Assembly: GCF_004328625.1 (NCBI RefSeq) | Contig: NZ_CP032229.1 | Span: 6,200,001-6,264,000 of the forward strand | Direction of reading: 5' to 3' | Length of the DNA: 64,000 nucleotides | From: Streptomyces seoulensis | Lineage (GTDB): Bacteria > Actinomycetota > Actinomycetes > Streptomycetales > Streptomycetaceae | Shown: positions 42,592-51,857 of the stretch, one piece after another | Layout: each line of letters opens with the position of its first letter | Numbering within the stretch: the stretch's first letter is position 1 | The notes under the pieces: model-generated | Database searches by the model: none | The model's input: only the letters and a program-made list of their open reading frames with translations | Told to the model about the DNA's origin: nothing | Position numbers and translations under genes: made by a program

Positions 42592-42674
42592 AAGCAACAA
42601 ATCACCACACAGGCAAAACCCTGGGCAAGTCTGAAGCAACAAATCTTGACGTGTTCGATCGCGCTTCGTACGTT
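42592..42674 (+). promoter_or_regulatory. GH54 gene promoter with paired 12-bp direct repeats
   Basis: TTGACG (42646-42651) and TACGTT (42669-42674) are separated by exactly 17 bases, a very good vegetative-type promoter. Directly upstream, AAGCAACAAATC occurs twice (42592-42603 and 42634-42645), 42 bases apart or four helical turns, the second copy abutting the -35. This suggests a sugar-responsive regulator binding on one face of the DNA. Confidence 0.65.
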
Positions 42675-42740
42675 CCCGAGCGGCCGTGAGGAGTCACCGA
42701 CTCCGTCTCCCCACCACGCGGCCGGCCGAAGGAGCAGACG

Positions 42741-44600
42741 ATGCGCGCATTCAGATCCGCCGTGTCACCAGGTCTTCGCGGGCGCCTCGGGGCCGTCCTG
42801 TCCGTACTCGCCCTGCTGCTCGGCGCCCTCGCCGGGCTGAGCGCGCCCGCCCAGGCCGCCGGGTCGGCGCCCTGCGACATCTACGCCGCCGCCGGCACCC
42901 CCTGCGTCGCCGCGCACAGCACGATCCGGGCGCTGTTCGCCGGCTACAACGGGCCGCTGTACCGGGTCACCCGCGCCTCGGACGGCGCCGCCACCGACAT
43001 CGGCCTCCTGGCCACCGGCGGCTACGCGGACGCGGGCCGTCAGGACACCTTCTGCGGCGGTACCACCTGTCGCATGACGAAGATCTACGACCAGACCAGC
43101 CGCCACAACGACCTGAACCCCGGCCCGGCCGGCACCGCCGGGATGGGCGCCGACCGCGCCGCCGACGCGAGCGAACTGGCCGTCACCGCGGGCGGCCACA
43201 AGGTCTACGGCATCTGGATCTCACCCGGCGTCGGCTACCGCTCCAACGGCGCCGCCTCCGGCGTCGCGGTCAACGGCCAGCCCGAGGGCGTCTACATGGT
43301 GGCCAGCGGCACCCACGTCGGCTCCGCCTGCTGCTTCGACTACGGCAACGCCGAGCGCACCCCCGCCGACACCGGCAACGGCCACATGGACGCCGTCTCC
43401 ATCGCCACCACCTGCTACTTCGCCCCCTGCACCGGTAACGGCCCCTGGGTCGAGGCCGACCTGGAGAACGGCATGTTCCAGGGCGACAACGGCTCCAACC
43501 TCGCCAACCGGGGCAACAGCAGCACCTACGTCACCGCCGTGCTGAAGAACGACGGCCAGACCCGGTACGCCCTCAAGGGCGGCAACTCCCAGACCGGCTC
43601 CCTGAGCACCTGGTGGGACGGCGCGCTGCCCTCGCGCGGCGGCTACCGGCCCATGCAGCAGGAGGGCGGGATCATCCTCGGCACCGGCGGGGACAACAGC
43701 AACTGGAACATGGGCACCTTCTTCGAGGGCGCCATGGTCTCCGGCTATCCCTCCGACGCCGCCGAGAACGCGGTGCAGGCCAACGTCGTCGCGGCCGGCT
43801 ACTCCGGCCGGACCGACGTGCCCAACGGGCCCCAGGGCACCATCACCGGCCCCGGCGGCAAGTGCGTCGACGTCGCCGCCGACGACACCGGGGTCAACGG
43901 CGCCGCCGTACAGCTCTGGGACTGCCAGACCTACGCCGAGGACCAGCACTGGACCCACAACCCGGACACCTCCCTCGGCACCATCTCCCGCTGCCTCGAC
44001 ATCAACGGCAACGGCACGGCCAACGGCACCGAGGTCGAGCTGTGGGACTGCAACGGGGTCGGCGGGCAGAAGTGGGTCCAGCAGACCGACGGCTCGCTGC
44101 GCAACCCCCAGTCCGGCCGCTGCCTCGACGCCCCCAACGGCACCTCCACCAACGGCACCCGGCTGCGGATCTGGGACTGCAACGGCTCGGCCGCGCAGAA
44201 GTTCTCCGTCAACGGCGGAGCCCCCGTCGCCGCGCCCGGCGGCAAGTGTGTGGACGTCGCCGCCGACGACTCCGGGGTCAACGGCACGGCCGTACAGCTC
44301 TGGGACTGCCAGACCTGGTCCGTGGACCAGCACTGGTTCCACCGCTCCGACACCGCGCTCTCCACCCTCGGGCGCTGCCTGGACATCAACGGCAACGGCA
44401 CGGCCAACGGCACCCAGGTGGAGCTGTGGGACTGCAACGGGGCCGGGGGCCAGAAGTGGGAGCAGCAGGCCGACGGCTCGCTGCGCAACCCCCAGTCCGG
44501 CCGCTGCCTGGACGCGCCGAACGGCACGACCGCCAACGGCACCCGGCTCCAGATCTGGGACTGCAACGGCGCCGCCGCGCAGAAGTTCAAGCTGAACTGA
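42741..44600 (+). CDS. Secreted GH54 alpha-L-arabinofuranosidase with two ricin-B domains
   Basis: A 619-residue secreted protein. The signal peptide ends near APAQAA (about residue 40). The GH54 catalytic domain (about 41-365) begins PCDIYAAAGTPCVAAHSTIRALFAGYNG and contains the vicinal disulfide and nucleophile region SACCFDYGNAE and the acid/base region GTGGDNSNWN. Two ricin-B/CBM13-type lectin domains of about 125 residues each follow, with repeated QLWDCQ and LDINGNGTANG motifs. It removes arabinofuranosyl side chains from plant polysaccharides; in fungi GH54 carries CBM42, so the CBM13 pair is a bacterial arrangement. ATG 42741 follows GAAGGAG. Confidence 0.9.
   Translation: MRAFRSAVSPGLRGRLGAVLSVLALLLGALAGLSAPAQAAGSAPCDIYAAAGTPCVAAHSTIRALFAGYNGPLYRVTRASDGAATDIGLLATGGYADAGRQDTFCGGTTCRMTKIYDQTSRHNDLNPGPAGTAGMGADRAADASELAVTAGGHKVYGIWISPGVGYRSNGAASGVAVNGQPEGVYMVASGTHVGSACCFDYGNAERTPADTGNGHMDAVSIATTCYFAPCTGNGPWVEADLENGMFQGDNGSNLANRGNSSTYVTAVLKNDGQTRYALKGGNSQTGSLSTWWDGALPSRGGYRPMQQEGGIILGTGGDNSNWNMGTFFEGAMVSGYPSDAAENAVQANVVAAGYSGRTDVPNGPQGTITGPGGKCVDVAADDTGVNGAAVQLWDCQTYAEDQHWTHNPDTSLGTISRCLDINGNGTANGTEVELWDCNGVGGQKWVQQTDGSLRNPQSGRCLDAPNGTSTNGTRLRIWDCNGSAAQKFSVNGGAPVAAPGGKCVDVAADDSGVNGTAVQLWDCQTWSVDQHWFHRSDTALSTLGRCLDINGNGTANGTQVELWDCNGAGGQKWEQQADGSLRNPQSGRCLDAPNGTTANGTRLQIWDCNGAAAQKFKLN
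43851..44597 (+). repeat. Tandem 384-bp repeat encoding the duplicated lectin domains
   Basis: The stretch from CCCGGCGGCAAGTG at 43851 recurs at 44235, and similarity continues through the end of the gene. Long identical blocks such as CTGCGCAACCCCCAGTCCGG in both units point to a recent in-frame duplication or gene conversion. Confidence 0.85.
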
Positions 44601-44745
44601 CGGACCGGTACCGGGGCTTCCCGGCCGGATACGGGGAAGCGGCCGCGGGGGAGGGGTGAACACGCGGGTGGACGCCGCTTCTGCGTCCCCCGCGCCCCGC
44701 CCCCGCACACTGGGCGCACCCGTACCGGAAGGAAGCCCCCGCCCC

Positions 44746-45540
44746 ATGCACATCGATCTGACCGGACGCACCGCCCTGGTCACCGGCTCCACACAGGGCA
44801 TCGGCGCGGCCATCGCGCTGGGCCTCGCCCGCGCCGGTGCCCGCGTCGCCGTCAACGGCCGCGACAGGGAGCGTGTCTCCGCGAGCATCGCCGAGTTCGC
44901 CGAGCAGGCCCCGGACGCCGAGTTCGTCGCGGCCGCCGCCGACGTGTCCACCGAGGAGGGGGCCCGGCAACTGCTGCGCGAGCTGCCCGAGGTGGACATC
45001 CTCGTCAACAACCTCGGCATCTTCGGCACCGCCGACCCGCTGGAACTCACCGACGACGAGTGGCGCCGGTACTTCGAGATCAACGTCCTCGCGGCCGTCC
45101 GGCTGACCCGGCTCTACCTCCCCGGCATGACGGAGCGCGGCTGGGGCCGGGTGCTGTACATCGCGAGCGACTCGGCCATCGTCATCCCGGCCGAGATGAT
45201 CCAGTACGGCATGTCCAAGACCGCCCTGCTCGCGGTGGGCCGTGGCTTCGCCAAGAAGGCCGCGGGCACCGGCGTCACCGTCAACTCCGTCATCGCCGGC
45301 CCCACCCACACCGCGGGCGTCGAGGACTTCGTCTACGAACTCGTCGACAAGAACCTCCCCTGGGACGAGGCCCAGCGGGTCTTCATGCGTGACTACCGCC
45401 CCCAGTCCCTCATCCAGCGCCTGATCGAGCCCGAGGAGATCGCCAACATGGTCGTCTACCTCAGCTCCCCCCAAGCCTCCGCCACCACCGGCGGCGCCCT
45501 CCGCGTCGACGGCGGCTACGTGGACGCCATCCTTCCCTAG
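44746..45540 (+). CDS. SDR family oxidoreductase
   Basis: A 264-residue short-chain dehydrogenase/reductase. ALVTGSTQGIGAAIALGLARAG is the TGxxxGIG cofactor motif, NNLG follows at strand 4, and the catalytic Ser and YxxxK are in YIASDSAIVIPAEMIQYGMSK. The Arg at the end of strand 2 (VNGRDRER) suggests NADP preference. Substrate unknown. ATG 44746 is downstream of GGAAGGAAG; the longer frame to 44656 lacks family residues. Its stop overlaps the opposing GNAT stop in a shared CTAG. Confidence 0.92.
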   Translation: MHIDLTGRTALVTGSTQGIGAAIALGLARAGARVAVNGRDRERVSASIAEFAEQAPDAEFVAAAADVSTEEGARQLLRELPEVDILVNNLGIFGTADPLELTDDEWRRYFEINVLAAVRLTRLYLPGMTERGWGRVLYIASDSAIVIPAEMIQYGMSKTALLAVGRGFAKKAAGTGVTVNSVIAGPTHTAGVEDFVYELVDKNLPWDEAQRVFMRDYRPQSLIQRLIEPEEIANMVVYLSSPQASATTGGALRVDGGYVDAILP

Positions 45541-46070
45541 GCACCCGGACGGCAGGCGTGCAGGCACCCGTCGAGGGGGAACTCCGGCGGCGCGGCGGGC
45601 AGCACCCCGGCCCGCTCGTAGCCGCTCTTGAGCGCCACCCGGCAGGACGCCGTGTTGTCCATCTCGTGCAGGAGCTCCAGCCGGGTAAGCCCCCGCCCGA
45701 AGGCCCACCCGGTCAACGCCGTCAGCGCGCGCGGGGCCACGCCCCGGCCCCGCGCCCGCGCGGCCGTCCAGTAACCGACCTCGGCCCGGCCGTCCCCCGA
45801 GAGGACGTCCTTGAGCGCGATGTGACCGAGCAACTCTCCTTCTTCCGCAGCGCAGTTGCGGGCGTCGGCCGCCACGACGGCGAACCCCAGCCGGTCGCCC
45901 GTCTCCCATCCCCGCGCCTGCCCGGCGATCCACGCGAGCGCGGCCGCCTCGTCGTCCACGGCCGCCCCCGTCCAGCGCCGCAGCGCCGCGTCGCCCCGCT
46001 GTACCCGCACCAGCTCCGCCGCGTCCGCCTCCCGCCACGGTCGCAGCAGCAGAGCATCCCCAGTGATCAC
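45537..46070 (-). CDS. GNAT family N-acetyltransferase
   Basis: A 177-residue RimJ/RimL-type GNAT. It starts DALLLRPWREADAAELVRVQ, carries EVGYWTAARARGRGVAPRAL (the acetyl-CoA pyrophosphate loop R/QxxGxG) and ends with the LELLHEMDNTASCRVALKSGY motif that is diagnostic of this group. The acceptor substrate is unknown. GTG 46070 follows GGAGGGGGAAAC, so the longer frame to 46205 is rejected. It is divergent from phosphoglucomutase. Confidence 0.9.
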   Translation of the reverse strand: MITGDALLLRPWREADAAELVRVQRGDAALRRWTGAAVDDEAAALAWIAGQARGWETGDRLGFAVVAADARNCAAEEGELLGHIALKDVLSGDGRAEVGYWTAARARGRGVAPRALTALTGWAFGRGLTRLELLHEMDNTASCRVALKSGYERAGVLPAAPPEFPLDGCLHACRPGA

Positions 46071-46210
46071 GTTTCCCCCTCCGGCCCCTCGCGCCCCGCA
46101 TGCTTGCACACCCGCCCCCTTGGGCAGATGAAACCGGACGTGGGCTACCCGTCGGTGGGGCGGGGTGGCTGGGTGCGTTCGCTCGTAGGGGGCCTGACGA
46201 GCCAAAATGG

Positions 46211-46226
46211 CTTCGAGCGTTCGAAG
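46211..46226. promoter_or_regulatory. Near-palindrome upstream of pgm
   Basis: CTTCGAGCGTTCGAAG has six-base complementary arms around a four-base centre, 42 bases before the phosphoglucomutase start. A possible operator or part of a promoter; no family is assigned. Confidence 0.3.
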
Positions 46227-46267
46227 AGGCAGCGTTCTAGGAAGTACTGATGCGGAGGAGCGGACCC

Positions 46268-47908
46268 ATGGCGCACGAGCGAGCCGGCCGTCCGGCCGGT
46301 CCCGAGGACCTTGTCGATGTGGCCCGCCTGGTCACGGCGTACTACGCCCTGCACCCGGACCTGGACGACCCCGCCCAGCGGGTCGCCTTCGGCACCTCGG
46401 GGCACCGGGGCTCGTCCCTGGCGGCCGCGTTCAACGAGGACCACATCGCCGCCACCAGCCAGGCGATCTGTGAACACCGCGCCGCGCAGGGCATCGACGG
46501 CCCGCTCTTCCTCGGCGCCGACACCCACGCCCTCTCCGAGCCCGCGAAGGTCACCGCGCTGGAGGTGTTCGCGGCCAACGGCGTCACCGTGCTCGTTGAC
46601 AGCGAGGACGGCTACACCCCCACCCCGGCCGTCTCGCACGCCATCCTCGCCCACAACCGGGACCGTACGACCGGCCTCGCGGACGGCGTGGTCGTGACCC
46701 CCTCGCACAACCCGCCCGCCGACGGCGGCTTCAAGTACAACCCCCCGAGCGGCGGCCCGGCCCCCTCCGACGCCACCTCGTGGATCCAGGACCGCGCCAA
46801 CCAGATCATCGCGGGCGGCCTGAAGGACGTACGCCGCGTCCCCTACGCCCGCGCGCTCGCCGCCGACACCACCGGCCGGTACGACTTCCTCGGCGCCTAC
46901 GTCCGCGACCTGCCCAGCGTGCTGGACCTGGATGCGGTCCGGGACTCCGGCCTGCGCATCGGCGCCGACCCGCTCGGCGGCGCCTCCGTCGGCTACTGGG
47001 GCCGCATCGCCGACGAGCACGGCATCGACCTGACCGTGGTCAACCCGCACGCCGACCCCACCTGGCGCTTCATGACGCTGGACTGGGACGGCAAGATCCG
47101 CATGGACTGCTCCTCCCCGTACGCGATGGCCTCGCTCATCGAGCGGCGTGACCGGTTCGGCATCTCCACCGGCAACGACGCCGACGCCGACCGGCACGGC
47201 ATCGTCACCCCGGACGCCGGGCTGATGAACCCCAACCACTACCTCGCCGTCGCCATCGACTACCTCTACCGCCACCGCGACCAGTGGCCGGAGTCGACGG
47301 GCATCGGCAAGACCCTGGTCTCCTCCACGATGATCGACCGGGTCGCCGGTGACCTGGGCCGCAGGCTCGTCGAGGTGCCGGTCGGCTTCAAGTGGTTCGT
47401 GGACGGCCTGCTCGGCGGGGACCTCGGCTTCGGCGGCGAGGAGTCGGCGGGCGCCTCCTTCCTGCGCCGGGACGGCTCGGTGTGGACCACCGACAAGGAC
47501 GGCATCCTCCTCGCCCTCCTCGCCTCCGAGATCACCGCCGTCACCGGCCGCACCCCCTCCGAGCACTACGCCGGCCTCACCGAGCGGTTCGGCGAGCCCG
47601 CCTACGCCCGCATCGACGCCCCGGCGACCCGCGAACAGAAGGCGCTGCTCGGCAAGCTGTCCCCGGCCCAGGTCACCGCCGACACCCTGGCCGGCGAGGA
47701 GGTCACCGCCGTCCTCACCGAGGCGCCCGGCAACGGCGCCCCCATCGGCGGCATCAAGGTCACCACCGCCAACGCCTGGTTCGCCGCCCGCCCCTCGGGC
47801 ACCGAGGACGTGTACAAGGTGTATGCCGAGTCGTTCCTCGGCCCGGACCACCTCGCGCGGGTGCAGGAGGAGGCCCAGGGCGTCGTCCTCGGGGCGCTCG
47901 GCGACTGA
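46268..47908 (+). CDS. pgm: Phosphoglucomutase (alpha-D-glucose phosphate-specific)
   Basis: A 546-residue alpha-D-phosphohexomutase that interconverts glucose-1-phosphate and glucose-6-phosphate for glycogen, trehalose and cell-wall sugar supply. [12 protein letters not shown] is the N-terminal motif, [11 protein letters not shown] holds the phosphoserine (about residue 145), DADADRHG binds magnesium, and GEESAGASF and [12 protein letters not shown] are the sugar- and phosphate-binding loops. ATG 46268 has GGAGGAG nine bases upstream, so the in-frame ATG at 46250 is rejected. The neighbouring maltokinase-cap gene at 49 kb may also concern alpha-glucan metabolism. Confidence 0.96.
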   Translation: MAHERAGRPAGPEDLVDVARLVTAYYALHPDLDDPAQRVAFGTSGHRGSSLAAAFNEDHIAATSQAICEHRAAQGIDGPLFLGADTHALSEPAKVTALEVFAANGVTVLVDSEDGYTPTPAVSHAILAHNRDRTTGLADGVVVTPSHNPPADGGFKYNPPSGGPAPSDATSWIQDRANQIIAGGLKDVRRVPYARALAADTTGRYDFLGAYVRDLPSVLDLDAVRDSGLRIGADPLGGASVGYWGRIADEHGIDLTVVNPHADPTWRFMTLDWDGKIRMDCSSPYAMASLIERRDRFGISTGNDADADRHGIVTPDAGLMNPNHYLAVAIDYLYRHRDQWPESTGIGKTLVSSTMIDRVAGDLGRRLVEVPVGFKWFVDGLLGGDLGFGGEESAGASFLRRDGSVWTTDKDGILLALLASEITAVTGRTPSEHYAGLTERFGEPAYARIDAPATREQKALLGKLSPAQVTADTLAGEEVTAVLTEAPGNGAPIGGIKVTTANAWFAARPSGTEDVYKVYAESFLGPDHLARVQEEAQGVVLGALGD

Positions 47909-47922
47909 GCCCCGTACGGGGC
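47909..47922. terminator. Small hairpin between convergent pgm and lipase genes
   Basis: GCCCCGTACGGGGC is a perfect palindrome starting at the first base after the pgm stop and 8 bases before the lipase stop. A short stem with a GTAC loop; terminator function is uncertain. Confidence 0.4.
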
Positions 47923-47930
47923 GCGGCCGG

Positions 47931-48830
47931 TCAGTGCCGGCCGTGTCCCCGGTCCAGCCGCGCCAGCACCGCCCGCGCCATCGCCGCCTCGCCCTGCGCG
48001 TTGGGATGGGCGGGCGCGGCGGGGGAGGCCGGCCGGAGCGGCTCGATCCAGCGCGTGCCGGGCGCCTTGCACATGTCGTGCCCGACCGTGGGCCCGTAGG
48101 TGTCCACGTACTCCACCCGGTTCCAGGCCGCGACCAGGCGCAGCATCAGGTTGACCCGCTTGCCCGTGTCCCGCAGGTACGGGAAGTCGCCGCGCGCGAA
48201 GGGCACGTCGGGGAAGCAGCCGGAGCCGTCGTCGGGCAGCAGGTCCGGGTAGCCGACCAGCAGCACCCGGGCGTGCGGCGCCCGCGCGCGCACGGCCCGC
48301 AGCACCCGGTCGACCTTGGGCGCGGTACGGGCGGCGGCGGCCGTCAACTCGTCGTATCCGGCGGCCCGGTACGAGCGCTCGCAGGGGTTGCCCGCCGGGT
48401 CGGTGGCGCCGAGGCGGGCGCAGGTGGCGATGATCGAGCCGAAGCCGACGTCGTTGCCGCCGATCTGCACCGTGACCAGGTCGGTGCCCCGGTCCAGCGC
48501 GTCCAGCTGGGGACCGTTGCTCCCCTGCGCCCGCCACATCTCGGCGGTCGTCGCGCCGGAACAACTCACGTCCTTGAAGGTCTCCGCTCCCTTCCCGGCG
48601 GCCACCAGCGAGGGGTAATTCCGGTTCGAGCGGGCGCAGTTGGCGTCCACCTGGTCCGGTATCAGGGGCCCCGAGGTGTACGAGTCCCCGAGCGCCACGT
48701 ACTCCGTGCCGTGGCCGTGGGGCTGCGCAGCCGCCGGGACCACCGAACCGGCGACCAGGGCGCAGCCGCCGAGCACCGCCCCCAGCGCCGCCCGCCGACG
48801 CCTTCTCGCCGTCTCTCCGCCACGCGCCAT
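47931..48830 (-). CDS. Secreted SGNH/GDSL lipase
   Basis: A 299-residue secreted esterase/lipase resembling the Streptomyces SGNH lipases of the S. rimosus type. An Arg-rich signal (ARRRRRAALGAVLGG) ends AAA-QPHG. EYVALGDSYTSG has the nucleophile Ser, QIGGNDVGFG is block III, and AHPNAQGEAAMA has the catalytic His in block V; several Cys could form the three disulfides usual for the group. ATG 48830 follows GAGGGGG. It converges on pgm and is divergent from the maltokinase-cap gene; two tandem CTCCAGAGGT decamers (48977-48996) lie in that divergent region. Confidence 0.92.
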   Translation of the reverse strand: MARGGETARRRRRAALGAVLGGCALVAGSVVPAAAQPHGHGTEYVALGDSYTSGPLIPDQVDANCARSNRNYPSLVAAGKGAETFKDVSCSGATTAEMWRAQGSNGPQLDALDRGTDLVTVQIGGNDVGFGSIIATCARLGATDPAGNPCERSYRAAGYDELTAAAARTAPKVDRVLRAVRARAPHARVLLVGYPDLLPDDGSGCFPDVPFARGDFPYLRDTGKRVNLMLRLVAAWNRVEYVDTYGPTVGHDMCKAPGTRWIEPLRPASPAAPAHPNAQGEAAMARAVLARLDRGHGRH

Positions 48831-49027
48831 GAGTTCGTCCCCCTCGCTTCCGGCCCGGCGCTCCCCGCGCCCTCGACCGGCCTTGTATACCTCCGGGCCG
48901 GCCCCCACGACCAGAAGCCGGACCACGTCAACTGCCGCACCGCAGGTCACAGTTGTCCCGGTACCGGTGTGGAAGACTCCAGAGGTCTCCAGAGGTTCCG
49001 TCACCGTACGCAGAGGGGCACCGCTCG

Positions 49028-49684
49028 ATGGCCGTCATCCACAAGACCACCCTCACCCCGACCAAGGTCGAACTCCTCACCTCCTGGCTCCCCACCCGCC
49101 CCTGGTACCGGGGCTCCGGCGCGCCCGAGCTGGAGCGGACCGGAGGCTTCCGGCTGGACGACCCGGCGGGCGAGGTCGGCATCGAGTTCATGGTGGTCAC
49201 CGACCGCTCCACCCCCGAGCCCACCGCCTACCTGGCCCCGCTCACCTACCGGGGCGCGCCCCTCGCCGGGGCCGAGGACGCCCTGATCGGCACCACGGAA
49301 CACGGCGTCCTGGGCAAGCGCTGGGTCTACGACGGCTGCCACGACCCGGTGCTGACCACCGAACTGCTCGCCCTGATCGGCGGCACCGCCCCGGCCGTGG
49401 CGCAGAGCGTCACCGACACCCCCGACCACGAGGTCACCCGCTCCCACACCGGCGAACCCCTCCCGTCGGCCCCGCACACCCCGGCCCCCGTCGACGACGC
49501 CGACGGCACCGGCCTGCCCGCGCCGCACGACACCGTGCTGCGCGTCCACCGCGTCCTGCGCCCGGTCCCCGGCACGGAGATGCCCGGCTGTCCCGAGGGC
49601 GCGGTCGGCCATGTCGCGACCGGCTGGCCCGGCCCGGACGGTACCCGGCTGCGCGCGGTCTTCATGGAGCTGCGCGCCGCCTGA
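49028..49684 (+). CDS. Maltokinase N-terminal cap-like domain protein
   Basis: A 218-residue protein matching the N-terminal cap of mycobacterial/streptomycete maltokinases: IHKTTLTPTKVELLTSWLPTRPWYRG, then a FRLDDPAGEVGIEFMVV strand and the GTTEHGVLGKRWVYDGCHDPVL motif. The kinase domain itself is absent, as in many stand-alone Streptomyces homologues of unknown role. ATG 49028 follows GAGGGG. No signal peptide. Confidence 0.85.
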   Translation: MAVIHKTTLTPTKVELLTSWLPTRPWYRGSGAPELERTGGFRLDDPAGEVGIEFMVVTDRSTPEPTAYLAPLTYRGAPLAGAEDALIGTTEHGVLGKRWVYDGCHDPVLTTELLALIGGTAPAVAQSVTDTPDHEVTRSHTGEPLPSAPHTPAPVDDADGTGLPAPHDTVLRVHRVLRPVPGTEMPGCPEGAVGHVATGWPGPDGTRLRAVFMELRAA

Positions 49685-49899
49685 CCGCGCCCGGCCCCGG
49701 TGCCGCTCACCCGGCGGTGCCGGCGCCCCGGCCGACCATCTGGCATGCCCTGGTCAAATCTGTCACTCTTTCGGCAGCCACGCCCGCAGGGGCGTGGCGC
49801 AGTGCTCGCGCAGCCCCGCCCCACGGCCGCACCGGCGTACCCCGCCCGGCTCCGGCCACCGAGCAGGCCGGACCCCGGCCGCCGCCAAAGGAGTAGCGT

Positions 49900-51753
49900 G
49901 TGAGACCCACCCCCCACCGGGCGCTCGCCACCGGCGTGTTCACCGCCGCCGCCCTGATCGCCCTCTCCCTCCCCGCCACCGCCGCCCAGCCCGAGGCCAC
50001 GGCCGCCGACGCGTGCACCCCGGCCCAGTCGGTCGTCAACGGCGGTTTCGAGAACGGCACTTCACCCTGGACCGAGTCCCCCTCGGGGCTCGTCACCAGC
50101 CGCAGCGGCCAGAGCGCCCACGGCGGCACCTCGTTCGCCTGGCTCGACGGCACCGGCCGTACCCGCACCGACACGCTCACCCAGAGCGTCACCGTGCCGG
50201 GCGGCTGCACCACCGCCACGCTCAGCTTCTATCTCCATGTCGACACCGCCGAGACCACCTCGTCCACGGCCTACGACAAGCTCACCGCCAAGGTCGGCGC
50301 AACCACGCTCGCCACGTACTCCAACCTCGACCGGGCCTCCGGCTACGTCCGCAAGACGATCGACGTCTCCTCCTACGCGGGCCAGACCGTGAACCTCGCC
50401 TTCACCGGCACCGAGGACTCCAGCCTCCAGACCAGCTTCGTCCTGGACGACATCGCGCTCGACACCTCGGGCACCACCACCCCGCCCCCGGCCGACTCGG
50501 TACGCACCCCGGCCGCGCCCGCCTACACCGTCAGCCTCAGCAGCGACAGCACGGGCACGGTGTGGAACGGCCACCAGAGCGCCACCTTCACCAACGCCTC
50601 GGCCACCGCGCTCAGCGAGGTCTACCTCCGGCTGTGGGACAACTACCACGGCACGTGCTCGGCGCCGCCCATCAAGGTCAGCAACGTCACCGGCGGCACG
50701 GCGGGCGACCTCTCCGTGGCCTGCACCGCGCTGAAGATCACGCTGCCGGCCCCGCTGGCCCAGGGCCAGAGCGCCACCATCGGCTTCGACCTCGGCATCA
50801 CCGTGCCGGACGGCGCCGACCGGTTCGGCCACGACGGCGCCTTCAGCTTCATCGGCAACGCGCTGCCCGTCCTCGCGGTCCGCGACGGCGCCGGCTGGCA
50901 CCTGGACCCGTACACCAACAACGGCGAGTCCTTCTACTCGCTGGCCGCCGACTTCAAGGTCGCCCTGGACCACCCCAGCGGCCTGCTGGTCCCGGCCACC
51001 GGCACCTCCACCGACACCCCCGGCAGCAGCGGCCGTACGGTGACGACCGCCACCGCCTCCAAGGTCCGTGACTTCGCCTGGGCGGCCGGTCCGTTCAGCA
51101 AGGTCTCCGGCACCTCGCCCGGCGGGGTCCCGGTCAACGTCTACTCCGTCTCCGGCATCAGCTCCGCCAACGCCCAGTCGATGCTCAGCACCGCCAAGAG
51201 CGCCGTCGACGCCCACGCGGGCCGCTTCGGGGCGTACCCCTACGGCGAGCTGGACGCGGTCCTCGACAACAACTTCTGGTTCGGCGGCATGGAGTACCCC
51301 GGCTTCGTCCTCGACCTGGTCAGCACCACCGCCCTCACCCACGAGATCGGCCACCAGTGGTGGTACGGCATCGTCGGCGACGACGAGTACAACACCCCCT
51401 GGCTGGACGAGTCCTTCACCGACTACGCCACCGACCTCGCCCAGGGCAAGACCGGCTCGGGCTGCTGGAGCAGCGTCTCCTGGGCCTCCAGCGCCGAGAA
51501 GATCACCAACTCGATGGCCTACTGGGACGCCCACTCCTCCCGGTACTCCACCGTCGTCTACGGCTACGGCAAGTGCGCCCTGCACGACCTGCGCCGCGTC
51601 CTCGGTGACACCGCGATGGCCAAGCTGCTGAAGGACTACGCCGCCGCCCACTGGTACGGCGTCTCCACCACCGCCGAGTTCAAGGCCGCCGCCCAGGCCG
51701 CCACCAGCACCGACCTCACCTCCTTCTGGACCCAGCACCGCATCGACGGCTGA
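49900..51753 (+). CDS. Secreted M1 family metallopeptidase with N-terminal jelly-roll domain
   Basis: A 617-residue exported protein. The signal peptide ends about residue 29 (PATAAQPEA). Residues 40-195 form a galactose-binding-like beta-sandwich ([19 protein letters not shown]). The M1 aminopeptidase-like part follows: [10 protein letters not shown] replaces the usual Gx[13 protein letters not shown] (about 481) and the third zinc ligand in [12 protein letters not shown] make up HExxH-18-E. The substitution in GxMEN suggests altered N-terminal recognition. GTG 49900 follows AAAGGAG. The 215-base region upstream shows no clear promoter. A hairpin terminator follows. Confidence 0.92.
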   Translation: MRPTPHRALATGVFTAAALIALSLPATAAQPEATAADACTPAQSVVNGGFENGTSPWTESPSGLVTSRSGQSAHGGTSFAWLDGTGRTRTDTLTQSVTVPGGCTTATLSFYLHVDTAETTSSTAYDKLTAKVGATTLATYSNLDRASGYVRKTIDVSSYAGQTVNLAFTGTEDSSLQTSFVLDDIALDTSGTTTPPPADSVRTPAAPAYTVSLSSDSTGTVWNGHQSATFTNASATALSEVYLRLWDNYHGTCSAPPIKVSNVTGGTAGDLSVACTALKITLPAPLAQGQSATIGFDLGITVPDGADRFGHDGAFSFIGNALPVLAVRDGAGWHLDPYTNNGESFYSLAADFKVALDHPSGLLVPATGTSTDTPGSSGRTVTTATASKVRDFAWAAGPFSKVSGTSPGGVPVNVYSVSGISSANAQSMLSTAKSAVDAHAGRFGAYPYGELDAVLDNNFWFGGMEYPGFVLDLVSTTALTHEIGHQWWYGIVGDDEYNTPWLDESFTDYATDLAQGKTGSGCWSSVSWASSAEKITNSMAYWDAHSSRYSTVVYGYGKCALHDLRRVLGDTAMAKLLKDYAAAHWYGVSTTAEFKAAAQAATSTDLTSFWTQHRIDG

Positions 51754-51768
51754 CCTGCGGCCACCGCC

Positions 51769-51799
51769 GGCCCGGCCGGGGCACCCCCCCGGCCGGGCC
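51769..51799 (+). terminator. Terminator after M1 peptidase
   Basis: GGCCCGGCCGGGG and its exact complement form a 13-base stem around a five-base CACCC loop, 15 bases after the stop codon. Confidence 0.75.
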
Positions 51800-51857
51800 A
51801 CCCGCATGGCCCAAGGAGCGCCTTCGCCCGGCGGTACCCCGCGTGCGGGACGGCCCG

